This document shows, piece by piece, positions 1-7,700 of a stretch of 50,014 bases of DNA. The translations under genes and the position numbers were made by a program. This DNA comes from an uncultured Pseudomonadota bacterium (GTDB lineage: Bacteria > Pseudomonadota > Gammaproteobacteria > Burkholderiales > Eutrophovitaceae): positions 1 to 50,014 of the forward strand of contig CALJLA010000043.1 in NCBI GenBank assembly GCA_937983055.1, written 5' to 3'. The number at the start of each line of letters is the position of its first letter. Within the stretch, counting starts at the first letter, position 1. Below the pieces are notes generated by a model. That model was given only the letters and a program-made list of their open reading frames with translations, was not told the DNA's origin and did not search any database.

Positions 1-96
1 TTGTGCATCGAAGCTGCGGCGCTCGATGGGTCATCCTGCAGCCTTGGCCATGCGCCGGGGGACCCGCGGCCGGGACGCCGCCGCGGTCACGAGTGA
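1..96 (+). CDS. Possible C-terminal end of an upstream gene (partial)
   Basis: The frame beginning at base 1 is open for 31 codons and stops with TGA at 94-96, 21 bases before the next start codon. That spacing would suit the 3' end of an upstream gene in the same operon. The residues (Cys-, Gly- and Arg-rich) match no family I recognise. At this GC content a short open frame can arise by chance, so the call is weak. Confidence 0.3.
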   Translation: MCIEAAALDGSSCSLGHAPGDPRPGRRRGHE

Positions 97-117
97 AAAA
101 AGAGAGTCGAGGAGTCG

Positions 118-1131
118 ATGCGGAGTGCCATTCGCCGCGCCGGCCTGCTGCTGGCTGCGCTGGCCGGCGCGGCTGCCGCCCTGATCGCGGCGGCGCAGGA
201 TCTCGAGGTGTTCGAGCTTGAGCCGGAGTTCGTGTACGGGAAAAATCGCGGGCCGAAGCTCGGCTACACGCCGCCGGAGGTATTCGATCCGCTGTCGGAT
301 CGCCTGTACCAGTCCGGCCACCGCGATTACCCGCCGGTCGGCATTCCGGTCGAACTGCGCGAGGTCGATGCGATGACCCGGATCAAGGCGATGGGCCGCA
401 TCATCGCCTGCGCCGACGGCTGGTTCTGGCCGTTTTCGCGCACTGCGCGCAAGAACGAACCGGCTGGCATCGAGATCGAACTGCTGCAGGCCATCGCCAG
501 CAAGCACGGCTGGGATGTGAGCATGGGCTGGGTGAACATGGCCACGCGCTTTGGCCCCGGCTCGCCCGGCGCGGCCTATGACCGCTCGATCAAAAAGGGA
601 CGGTGCGACATCGTGATGGGACTGACCGTCTCCGGCGACGACCATCACATGGAGCCCAACAATCTGTCGTTCACGCGCCCGTTCATGAGCACCGGATTCG
701 TGCTGGTGACGCAAGGGCCGGCGCGTCCGGCGACCTCGCTTGGCGATCTGAAGAAGATGGGAATGAAAGTGGGGGTGCCGGCGTATTCGCCGATGAGCGA
801 GTACGCCGAGGCAAATGGCATTCCTTACAGCACGTTCTTCCAGAACTACCAGGTGATCGACGCGCTGGTGCGCAAGGAAGTGAACGCGGCGATGCTGTGG
901 TCGGGTGCCATCTCGCAGGCACGGCTGGACCATCCCGAGGCCGAGTTCCAGCTTGCCAAGGGCTATGTGCCGGTGCCCGAGATGCGCTGGAACAGCGCGT
1001 GGGTGGTCAAGACCGAGGAGGCCGAACTCAAGCAGTTCATCGACAGCGCCTTCGAGGAGATGCTCAAGAACGGCGAGATCAAGCGCATCGTCGAGCGTTA
1101 CGGGATGCCGTTTTATCCGCCGGTTGAATAA
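118..1131 (+). CDS. Periplasmic solute-binding protein, family 3 (XoxJ/amino-acid-binding type)
   Basis: The 337-residue protein has a clear signal peptide (two early Arg, an Ala/Leu core, likely cut after the AAA before Gln-Asp near residue 27). The mature part has the bilobed family-3 solute-binding layout: a first strand with CADGWFWPFS near residue 97, a GIEIELLQAIASKHGW helix, a RCDIVMGLT strand, and a second lobe with a MKVGVPAYSP strand. A GAGGAG ribosome site lies just upstream of ATG 118. It resembles the quinoprotein-dehydrogenase-associated binding proteins (XoxJ/MoxJ) as much as amino-acid ABC binding proteins. No ABC permease or ATPase is nearby; exbB-exbD-tonB follow directly. 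The ligand is unknown. Confidence 0.8.
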   Translation: MRSAIRRAGLLLAALAGAAAALIAAAQDLEVFELEPEFVYGKNRGPKLGYTPPEVFDPLSDRLYQSGHRDYPPVGIPVELREVDAMTRIKAMGRIIACADGWFWPFSRTARKNEPAGIEIELLQAIASKHGWDVSMGWVNMATRFGPGSPGAAYDRSIKKGRCDIVMGLTVSGDDHHMEPNNLSFTRPFMSTGFVLVTQGPARPATSLGDLKKMGMKVGVPAYSPMSEYAEANGIPYSTFFQNYQVIDALVRKEVNAAMLWSGAISQARLDHPEAEFQLAKGYVPVPEMRWNSAWVVKTEEAELKQFIDSAFEEMLKNGEIKRIVERYGMPFYPPVE

Positions 1132-1173
1132 TGGAGAAGCGCCCCGCGGGCGCGGAGGAGAAGGAAGTCGACC

Positions 1174-1872
1174 ATGATCGAAAAGCTGATTGAACTGAGC
1201 ATCCTGTCGGGCGGCCTGCTGCCGCTGATGGGCCTGCTGCTGCTGGTGACGCTGGCGGTGATCGTCGAGCGCGTCTATTTCTTTCACCGCGCACTCAAGT
1301 CCGGGCTTGCGATGGAGCACGATCTGCACCTCGTCGAGTACCAGGACATCGCCAAGCTGGAGCAGCTCGCCAGGCACTACGAGGGCACGCTGCAGCGCTC
1401 CATCATCTCCTCGGCGCTGGCGTCCCGGGGCGACGACGCCGACACCATGGATCGCCACATCGAGGAGGCGATTCTCTGGCAGCTGCCGAAGATCGACCGC
1501 TATATCTGGGTGCTGGATACCTCTGTGACGCTGGCGCCGCTGATGGGCCTGCTCGGCACCATTATCGGGATGGTGCACGCCTTCGATATTCTCGGCGTGT
1601 CCGGGGCCGGCGGCTCGGCGACGCAAATGGTGTCGGGCGGCATCGCCGAGGCGCTGGTGGCGACCGGGGCCGGACTTTTCATCGCGATCATCGCAGTGGT
1701 GGCGCTGAACAACTTCAGCAAGCGGGTGCGCCTGGCCCTGCACCAGATGGACCTGCTCAAGGTCATGGTCATCAATCGGCTGCACGGTGGCGGTTCGTCG
1801 CACCATGGCATGCCGGTACGCGAAGCGCACATCGGCAACGTTGCCCAGATCAAGAAGGGGGCCGGCAAATGA
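1174..1872 (+). CDS. exbB: ExbB/TolQ/MotA-family proton channel subunit
   Basis: The 232-residue inner-membrane protein has the ExbB layout: an N-terminal membrane helix (about residues 12-32), a cytoplasmic stretch, and two C-terminal helices. The first of these carries the family signature APLMGLLGTIIGMVHAF (about residues 120-136) and the second runs about 160-180. With ExbD it forms the proton-driven motor that energises TonB. A strong purine-rich ribosome site (GGAGGAGAAGG) precedes the ATG. Its stop overlaps the start of exbD by four bases. The partner TonB in the same operon favours ExbB over TolQ or MotA. Confidence 0.93.
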   Translation: MIEKLIELSILSGGLLPLMGLLLLVTLAVIVERVYFFHRALKSGLAMEHDLHLVEYQDIAKLEQLARHYEGTLQRSIISSALASRGDDADTMDRHIEEAILWQLPKIDRYIWVLDTSVTLAPLMGLLGTIIGMVHAFDILGVSGAGGSATQMVSGGIAEALVATGAGLFIAIIAVVALNNFSKRVRLALHQMDLLKVMVINRLHGGGSSHHGMPVREAHIGNVAQIKKGAGK

Positions 1873-2288
1873 ATCGAATCAGCCGGGCGGGCTACTTCGG
1901 CGACACCGCCAAGCCGCGGGTCGAAGTCATTCCCATGATCGACATCATGATGTTCCTGCTGGTGTTCTTCGTCATCGTGACGCTCAAGATGATCGCCGGC
2001 ACCGGCATCGCCATGGAGATTCCCGGTTCGAAGACCACCCAGGAACTCGAGAGCTCGACGCTGACCATCGGGGTTTCGAAGGACGGGCAGGTCGTGGTCG
2101 ACGGCGAGCCGGTTTCGCCAGAGGCGCTCACCGCAAAGCTGGTGGAACTCAGGCAGCAGAACAAGCTCGACATCGTCATTGCCGGCGACAAGGAGACTTC
2201 GCTGCAGCAACTGATGGGCGTAATGGATACCGTGCGCGGCGCCGGCATCAATTCGGTGGCCATCGCGGCGAGAGCCGAGGTGAAATGA
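1869..2288 (+). CDS. exbD: ExbD/TolR-family biopolymer transport protein
   Basis: The 139-residue protein has a short cytoplasmic N-terminus, one membrane helix containing the essential Asp (VIPMIDIMMFLLVFFVI, Asp near residue 25), and a periplasmic domain of about 90 residues. The Asp is the proton-carrying residue in this family. It starts inside the end of exbB (ATGA overlap) and ends inside the start of tonB, so the three are translationally coupled. It is the stator partner of ExbB. Confidence 0.93.
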   Translation: MNRISRAGYFGDTAKPRVEVIPMIDIMMFLLVFFVIVTLKMIAGTGIAMEIPGSKTTQELESSTLTIGVSKDGQVVVDGEPVSPEALTAKLVELRQQNKLDIVIAGDKETSLQQLMGVMDTVRGAGINSVAIAARAEVK

Positions 2289-2974
2289 TCGCCGCGCCGG
2301 CGCGCGGCGCGCTGTGGGCGCAGCCGGAAGATGTGCGCGAGCAGACCCTGCCGCTGTGGCGGGCGATGATCATCGCGCTCGGCCTCGAGATCATCATCCC
2401 GTTCCTGGTGTTCGGCGTCGACTGGAGCTTCCTGCCGAGCTTCGACGAACCGCCGCCCACCGAGGTGATGTCAGTGCGGCTGGAGCAGCCGCCGGCGCAA
2501 CTGCTGCCACCGCCGGAACAGGAGCGCAAGAGGGAGCAGAAGCCGCGCGAGCCGAAGAAGCTTCAGGCGAAACAGGTGGCGGTGGAGCCGCCGAAGCCGC
2601 TGCCCAACGAGCAGCCGACCGACATTGCCCTGCCCAAGCCGGAACCGGAACCCAAACCGGAACCGAAAGTGGAGGAAGAGCTTCAGCCCCCGGAACTTCC
2701 GCCGCTGCCGTCGGTGTTTCGCGACGTCAAGCCGGTTAAAAAGGTGAAGCCCAAATACCCGCGCGAAGCCGAGGACAAGAAGATCGAGGGCCGCGTCAGG
2801 GTGCGGCTGCAGGTAGAACTGGACGGTACCGTCAGCAACGTAGAACTGCTCGTTTCGGAACCGGCGGGGGTGTTCGAAGACGCTGTTTTCGAGGCGGTGC
2901 GCCAGTATCTGTTCAAGAAGGACGGCACGCGCTACTTTGCCGACCAGGAAGTCATCTTCAAGATCGATCCCTGA
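2285..2974 (+). CDS. tonB: TonB-family energy transducer
   Basis: The 229-residue protein fits TonB. It has an N-terminal cytoplasmic stub, one membrane helix (about residues 27-46), a long Pro/Lys/Glu-rich periplasmic spacer with EP and KP repeats (about 55-145), and a C-terminal TonB domain starting at KPKYPREAEDKKIEGRVRV. I chose ATG 2285 because it overlaps the exbD stop (ATGA), matching the spacing of the operon; the open frame runs further upstream but only antisense to nothing useful. It should link ExbBD to an outer-membrane receptor, which is not encoded in this window. Confidence 0.9.
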   Translation: MIAAPARGALWAQPEDVREQTLPLWRAMIIALGLEIIIPFLVFGVDWSFLPSFDEPPPTEVMSVRLEQPPAQLLPPPEQERKREQKPREPKKLQAKQVAVEPPKPLPNEQPTDIALPKPEPEPKPEPKVEEELQPPELPPLPSVFRDVKPVKKVKPKYPREAEDKKIEGRVRVRLQVELDGTVSNVELLVSEPAGVFEDAVFEAVRQYLFKKDGTRYFADQEVIFKIDP

Positions 2975-2983
2975 AATCCGGGC

Positions 2984-3000
2984 GACGCCGCCGAGGCGTC
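2984..3000. terminator. Short hairpin between convergent genes
   Basis: GACGCC at 2984-2989 pairs with GGCGTC at 2995-3000 around a five-base loop, between the convergent ends of tonB and the next gene. There is no T-run, so a bidirectional terminator is only a possibility. Confidence 0.3.
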
Positions 3001-3220
3001 AGATCCAGGTTTCGGTGAGCTGCTTCTTGTCCACCAGATAAAGCTCGACGTAGCCGCAGTCCCGGCAGATGAACGGCGCGAGGAACATGCCGCGCGTGGG
3101 CACCGTCGCCGGCTGACCGTCGACCAGATCGATCGGATGCAGCACGGTGGGCCGGTTGTTGCGGACCATCAGCCTGTCCGGATGGTTGATGCAGAAGACC
3201 GAACCGTTTTTGAGAGGCAT
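2999..3220 (-). CDS. Small hypothetical protein with CxxC motif
   Basis: This 73-residue protein contains Cys10, His13 and a CRDC pair at 52-55, which could bind a metal as a small zinc-ribbon-like fold. It is rich in short strands and has no signal peptide or membrane segment. I start it at ATG 3220; the frame stays open upstream but would then run into the histidine kinase gene. The ribosome site is weak. It lies 40 bases downstream of the kinase on the same strand and may be co-transcribed. I cannot name the family. Confidence 0.6.
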   Translation of the reverse strand: MPLKNGSVFCINHPDRLMVRNNRPTVLHPIDLVDGQPATVPTRGMFLAPFICRDCGYVELYLVDKKQLTETWI

Positions 3221-3260
3221 TGCCGGAAACGTGTGAAGCGCTAACGCTGTGCGCGGCATT

Positions 3261-5576
3261 CTAACCGCGCGCCGGACCCTGTGCAGGTATTTCGGCAGGC
3301 GGTTCCGGCCGCGCGACCGCGCCGCCAGCGGGCAGCTCGAAGCAGAAGCACGCGCCCTCGCCGACACGGGCACGCGCCCAGATGCGCCCGCCGCGCCTTC
3401 GCACAATGCGGTCGACGGTTGCCAGGCCGATGCCCTGACCGGGAAATTCGCCGGCCTGGTGAAGGCGCTGAAAGGCACCGAACAGCTTGTCGGCGTACGC
3501 CATGTCGAAGCCCGCGCCGTTGTCTCTGACGCAAATCGCACTGCTGCCGTCACCTGCCTCGCGTGCCACTTCGATGCGCGCCAGCGGCTGGCCTGCGGTG
3601 AACTTCCAGGCGTTCTGCAGCAGGTTCTGCATTACCACTTGCATCAGCGCCGGGTCGCCTTCGACGGTCATGTCGGGCTCGACGTGCAGTTCGACCCGGC
3701 GATCGGGCTGCTGGCGGCGCAGTTCCTCCATGATCGCGAGCGCCTGGGCGCTGAGGTCGATCCGTTCGCGGCGCAGTTCCACGCGACTGACGCGCGCGAG
3801 GCGGAGCAATCCGTCGATGGTCTGCTCCATGTCGGCGGCCGCGTTTCGGATGCGCGCGAGGTAGCGCCGGCCTTCGTCGTCAAGCCTGCTGCCAAATTCC
3901 TCGGCGAGCACCTCGCCGAACCCCGCGATAGTGCGCAACGGCGTGCGCAGATCGTGCGATACCGAGTAGGAAAAGGCCTCCAGCTCACGGATGGCGGTCT
4001 CGAGTTCGGCTGTGCGGCGGCTTACTCGCAGTTCGAGCATGTCGTTCAGCCGACGCATGTCCTGTTCGCGCTGTACGCGCTCGGTGACGTCAACCGCATA
4101 ACCGTCGAAGTAAGTCTGGTGGTCGAGCGGGTTGTACACCGGTCGCGAGATGGCGTGCACCCAGCGCCATTCCTGGCGCTTGGGATGGAACATGCGAAGC
4201 ACCTGGTCGAAAGGCCGGCCCTCTTCAGTGCTGCGACGCTGCGCCTCGATGGCCCGCGGCAGGTCTTCCGGGTGCACGTTATCGAACCAGGTGGACATGT
4301 CGTACGGATCGCGAACGCCCATGACCTCGGAAATGCTCGGGCTCACCAGCACCACCTGAGCCTGGTAGGCGTTGTCCGGGTTCAACCGCGCGCGATAAAG
4401 CATGAAGTCGCGGGCGCTGTCGAGCAGCGCCCGAAAATGCGCGTCGCTCTGGCGCAGGGCCAGTTCCGCCCGGCGGCGCTCGCTGATGTCCTCGCTGATG
4501 CCGAGCACCGCACGCACGCGACCCTCCTCGTCGCGCAGCGGCACCGACTGGTTGCTGAGCCAGCGACGTCCGCCTCGCGCCCCGATCACCTCGAACACCA
4601 GGCCTGCTGTGCGTCCCAAGGCGACGGATTGCGCCTGGGCGCGAAACGCAGGCAGATTCTCCGGTGCAACGAAGCGCTCGATCGGCTCGCCCAGCACTGC
4701 CTCCTCGGATGCGGCTTCCAGCATCGCGATGCCTGCAGGATTGATCTGCAGCAGATGGCCGTCCGGGTCGACCACGGTGATCGCCTGCGGCGCATTGTCG
4801 AGGATGGCGCTCAGCCGCGCCTCGCGCTCCCGGACGGCGGTCTCGGCGCGGCGCAGTTCGGTGATATCGCGGGAAATGCCGAACAGGCCGACGACATTCC
4901 CCGTCGGGTCGCGATAGATGCCTTTGGTGGCGAGAAAGACGCGGCGCTCTCCGTCGATGACGATGGCTTCTTCGGCCGTTATCGTGCGCTCGCCGGAGAG
5001 AACCTGGCGGTCGACCGCCTCGATCGTTGCGGCGCTGTCCGCGTCGGGAAAGATATCGCGGTCGGTCAGCCCGACGATTTCATCCGGGGCACGGCCGACC
5101 ACCCGTGCTGCCGCGTGGTTGGCCATCAGATAGCGGCCGTTCAGGTCCTTGACGAAGACCGCGTCGGTGGTGCCCTCCACCACCGCGGCGAGAAGCGAAG
5201 ACCCGCGGAGCGGATCGTTGCGCTCATCCGCATCTGGTGCGGTGAACGCCGGCAGTTTGCCGTGCCGCTGGGCCCAAACAAGGGCTGCGATTGTCGCGTA
5301 AACCGCCGCCCAGACCGTCAGGTGGTGCGGGTCGCCGGTGCTCGCCGTGCTCATTGCGCTGGACCACGCCGGCAGGGCGATGTAGCTCCACGCCAATGCC
5401 GCCGAGACCAGTCCGGCGGCCAGCCCACTGATCCAGGTGGCCAGCAGCACCGCCACCGCCAGTGGCGCCGCCGGTTCCGTGATGGGCAGGCCGGCGAGGG
5501 CAAGCGATTCGAGCGCGGCGGCGCTGGTGAAAAGGACGGCCGGACCAGCCAACCAGCGCAAAAGCATTTGGATCAT
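3261..5576 (-). CDS. Membrane-bound PAS-domain sensor histidine kinase
   Basis: The 771-residue kinase begins with about three or four membrane helices (residues 3-100). Three PAS-type regions follow (about 128-245, 250-368 and 375-500, the last with the WFDNVHPEDLP pattern of PAS_3). The HisKA domain has the phosphoacceptor His541 in SVSHDLRTPLR, and the HATPase domain has N-box Asn651, G1 DNGAGFD (685-691), an F-box FGAFQRLH and G2 GQGIGLA. The dimerisation region is of the phytochrome-like LEAFSYSVSHDL type. All catalytic motifs are intact. No receiver domain or response regulator is nearby, so it is an orphan. The input signal is unknown; the short loops between helices suggest sensing in the membrane or cytoplasm. 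Confidence 0.92.
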   Translation of the reverse strand: MIQMLLRWLAGPAVLFTSAAALESLALAGLPITEPAAPLAVAVLLATWISGLAAGLVSAALAWSYIALPAWSSAMSTASTGDPHHLTVWAAVYATIAALVWAQRHGKLPAFTAPDADERNDPLRGSSLLAAVVEGTTDAVFVKDLNGRYLMANHAAARVVGRAPDEIVGLTDRDIFPDADSAATIEAVDRQVLSGERTITAEEAIVIDGERRVFLATKGIYRDPTGNVVGLFGISRDITELRRAETAVREREARLSAILDNAPQAITVVDPDGHLLQINPAGIAMLEAASEEAVLGEPIERFVAPENLPAFRAQAQSVALGRTAGLVFEVIGARGGRRWLSNQSVPLRDEEGRVRAVLGISEDISERRRAELALRQSDAHFRALLDSARDFMLYRARLNPDNAYQAQVVLVSPSISEVMGVRDPYDMSTWFDNVHPEDLPRAIEAQRRSTEEGRPFDQVLRMFHPKRQEWRWVHAISRPVYNPLDHQTYFDGYAVDVTERVQREQDMRRLNDMLELRVSRRTAELETAIRELEAFSYSVSHDLRTPLRTIAGFGEVLAEEFGSRLDDEGRRYLARIRNAAADMEQTIDGLLRLARVSRVELRRERIDLSAQALAIMEELRRQQPDRRVELHVEPDMTVEGDPALMQVVMQNLLQNAWKFTAGQPLARIEVAREAGDGSSAICVRDNGAGFDMAYADKLFGAFQRLHQAGEFPGQGIGLATVDRIVRRRGGRIWARARVGEGACFCFELPAGGAVARPEPPAEIPAQGPARG

Positions 5577-5671
5577 GTCGCAGGCAGCGAAGCAGGGCTT
5601 ACTTCGATTGCGGCGAGTCTACCGGCCGCTGCGGAGGCTGTCGCCGGATAGTTGCAGCCACCACCACGGGA

Positions 5672-6130
5672 CTAGGCGGGCCCGTTGTCGCCTTGCGCTG
5701 ATGCAGACGTGTCGTTACCGGGTCCGGGCGCTGCGCCCTGCATGTCGTCGGGCAGGTCGGCATCGAGCCAGCGCTCCGCACGCGCGACATCCCAGAACGC
5801 ACCAAGGCGAAGCCCACGGTTGGCGGAGCACAGTTCCAAAAAACGCGCGTTGTCGAACGGCATCTGGTCCGGAATCAGCACCGCGATCTTGCGTCCGGTA
5901 TCCAGGCCGGACACGGGACCGCCGAGGAAGCTGGCGATCTCGTAGATATCGGTCACGCTCAGTGCGCATTCCACGTCGCGGAAATCCAGCACGATCTCGA
6001 AGCTGCGATCGAAGGCCGAATCCCGGGTCATCATAATGATGGCGCCACGGGTGGCATCGAGGTCGAGCGTTCCGGAAGCGGTGAGCACGATCAGTTCCCG
6101 CCCCGGCAGGAACCGGTGCACTGTCTTCAT
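5672..6130 (-). CDS. STAS/SpoIIAA-like cytoplasmic protein
   Basis: The 152-residue protein alternates strands and helices like a STAS or SpoIIAA-like fold: a first strand pair (ELIVLTASGTLDL), a helix, a second strand EIVLDFRDVECALSVTDIYEIA, then KIAVLIPDQMPFDNARFLEL. Such proteins often act as anti-sigma antagonists or protein-interaction modules. I chose ATG 6130 because AGGAG lies nine bases upstream; a GTG 45 bases further out is possible. It sits upstream of the histidine kinase on the same strand with a gap of 95 bases. No partner kinase or phosphatase of the anti-sigma type is visible. Confidence 0.65.
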   Translation of the reverse strand: MKTVHRFLPGRELIVLTASGTLDLDATRGAIIMMTRDSAFDRSFEIVLDFRDVECALSVTDIYEIASFLGGPVSGLDTGRKIAVLIPDQMPFDNARFLELCSANRGLRLGAFWDVARAERWLDADLPDDMQGAAPGPGNDTSASAQGDNGPA

Positions 6131-6203
6131 ATTAGGCCACTCCTGCAAGGCCGGGAAGCGCCCGACGAAGCTCACACGGGTACGCTGTGCCCAGTTGCAA
6201 TCA

Positions 6204-6236
6204 GATTACACGAAAGCGGATTGCACGTGAAAGCGG
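6204..6236. repeat. Tandem imperfect direct repeat
   Basis: Two adjacent copies, GATTACACGAAAGCGG (6204-6219) and GATTGCACGTGAAAGCGG (6219-6236), differ by one base and a two-base insertion. They lie upstream of the STAS-like gene and may be a binding site. No regulator is identified. Confidence 0.5.
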
Positions 6237-6240
6237 CAGT

Positions 6241-6861
6241 TCAGAACCCGTAGCCCGGCGTGCCGAGAAAGGCTGGTTCTTCTGGGGTCGAAAGACGACC
6301 CAGCAGGGCGTTGCGATGAGGGAAGCGACCAAAGCGCTCGATAATCTCGGCATGGCGGCGCGCGTACTTCAGGAACCCATCGAACAACGCGCGAGCGTCG
6401 GCGGGTGCGCTGCGCGCAAGCGTGGAGTAGAGTTGCAACGAGCGCCGCTGAAGCTCCAGCGATTCGGCGTGTTCCAGCGGAAGGTAGAAAAACACCCGCT
6501 CGATCGGCCGCAGCGCAAGGTCATCGCTGCGCTCCAGCCCCTCAAGACAGTGACGACGCGCCAGGTCATCGAATGCAAAGGCGCGCGCGGTGTCGCGATA
6601 GACATTGCGCGGCAGCTGGTCGGCGAGCAGGATCAGCGCGAGCCGGCCGCGCGCGTTGTGCGCCCAGCGGTCCAGGCGGCCGGCGCCGGCGGCTTCTATC
6701 GTCGGCTCGAACAGGCGTCTGCACTGGGCGTCGACCTCGGGCTGCTTCTTCCACCAGAGCGCGGACTTTTCCTCGGCTATCAGCCGGTCGCTGCGCTGCG
6801 CTCCGAACCAGAAGGCGAGCACCCGCTCGAAGTCGTGCTGCCCGAGAACATCAGCGTTCAT
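6241..6861 (-). CDS. DUF924 family protein
   Basis: The 206-residue, largely helical protein shows typical DUF924 features: a VLAFWFGAQRSDR start, KSALWWKKQPEVDAQCRRLF, then ALILLADQLPRNVYRDTARAFAFD, and a C-terminal RFGRFPHRNALLGR motif. These proteins are related to TPR-like all-helical folds and have no settled function. Start at ATG 6861, five bases after the soxZ stop, so it is probably the last gene of the molybdoenzyme-sox unit. The link to sulfur chemistry is positional only. Confidence 0.85.
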   Translation of the reverse strand: MNADVLGQHDFERVLAFWFGAQRSDRLIAEEKSALWWKKQPEVDAQCRRLFEPTIEAAGAGRLDRWAHNARGRLALILLADQLPRNVYRDTARAFAFDDLARRHCLEGLERSDDLALRPIERVFFYLPLEHAESLELQRRSLQLYSTLARSAPADARALFDGFLKYARRHAEIIERFGRFPHRNALLGRLSTPEEPAFLGTPGYGF

Positions 6862-6866
6862 CGGGC

Positions 6867-7205
6867 TCAGCCGTCGGTGACGCGCAGCCCGAATGTTTCG
6901 GTGACCTGGCCGCCGAGATCGTCGGTCCAAGTAAACTCCAGCATGCCGGATTCCTGGGCCACCAGGTAAAAGAGAAAGTAGGGGTTGGTCGATACCGCCG
7001 GGTGCAGTGTGGCGCGAAACACCTCGCGGTCGTTGTATCGGCAGGCAAACGACGTCGCGATGTGTCGGGGGATCGGCCGGCCCATGTTGTCGTGGCGAAA
7101 ACCGGAGTCCATCGGATGCTCGACCATGGAGCGGATCTCGATGACCTCGCCGCGCCGTGCACTTTCCGGAACGCGCAGGCGCGCGCTTCCCAGCCGGCTT
7201 TTCAT
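6867..7205 (-). CDS. soxZ: Thiosulfate oxidation carrier complex protein SoxZ
   Basis: The 112-residue protein matches SoxZ in length and motifs: an R-V-P row near the start, GEVIEIRSMVEHPMDSGFRHD, then PRHIATSFACRYND and NPYFLFYLVAQESG, an immunoglobulin-like strand pattern. SoxZ pairs with SoxY to hold sulfur intermediates in the periplasm; it has no signal peptide and travels with SoxY. Its ATG overlaps the soxY stop (ATGA), as in known soxYZ pairs. soxX, soxA, soxB and soxCD are not in the window. Confidence 0.93.
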   Translation of the reverse strand: MKSRLGSARLRVPESARRGEVIEIRSMVEHPMDSGFRHDNMGRPIPRHIATSFACRYNDREVFRATLHPAVSTNPYFLFYLVAQESGMLEFTWTDDLGGQVTETFGLRVTDG

Positions 7206-7678
7206 CCGCAACTCGAAACGGTGACTTCGACCTCGGCCGCCGCGGACCACAGGCTGCCGTCGCTCATCTCGGCTACTGCCAGCACCTGCTGCGAAGTGGC
7301 CAGGCGAATGCGCGAGGCAACCTCCGGGCGCCCATTCCAGGGGCCGAGCTCTACCGCGAGGATGCGCGGCAGGTTGTTCTTCTCGGCAAACAGGTGAATG
7401 GCGCGCACATGGTTCTGCGCGGTCATCGGACTGTCGACCTTGACGGTCACCGGCACCACGTTGCCGCTTTCGGCCAGTCGTGGGAGTTCCAGGCTTACAC
7501 GGCCGCGCCGGATGCCGCGGTCGCCAAAGGTCTCGCGCAAGGCTTCCTGCAGCGCTTCGGGTGTGGCCAGGGCCGGCCGCACCGCAACCAGACAGGCGCC
7601 GGCGGCGAGCGCCTTGAGCGCACGCCGCCGGCCCGATAATGAACCCCTCGCGCCGCGATCGGCCACCTGCTTGAGCAC
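7202..7678 (-). CDS. soxY: Thiosulfate oxidation carrier protein SoxY
   Basis: The 158-residue protein has a Tat-type signal (GRRRALKALAAGACL, about residues 16-30) and an immunoglobulin-like body. It ends in SSCG, with the cysteine second from last. That cysteine is the swinging arm that carries the sulfur substrate in SoxY. Many SoxY proteins end in GGCG or GGCGG, so the two glycines before the cysteine are serines here. The start is GTG 7678, 22 bases after the molybdoenzyme large subunit stop. It is coupled to soxZ. Confidence 0.92.
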   Translation of the reverse strand: MLKQVADRGARGSLSGRRRALKALAAGACLVAVRPALATPEALQEALRETFGDRGIRRGRVSLELPRLAESGNVVPVTVKVDSPMTAQNHVRAIHLFAEKNNLPRILAVELGPWNGRPEVASRIRLATSQQVLAVAEMSDGSLWSAAAEVEVTVSSCG

Positions 7679-7700
7679 GGTATCTGCTCGCGCCTCGTCG

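Noticed and set aside
31..1830. A 599-codon open frame on the minus strand across the binding-protein and exbB genes
   Set aside because: It is antisense to well supported genes; high GC removes stop codons from the opposite strand. Its sequence is Arg/His/Gln-rich without family motifs.
3249..5651. An 800-codon open frame on the plus strand opposite the histidine kinase
   Set aside because: Low-complexity composition without motifs, directly antisense to an intact PAS kinase.
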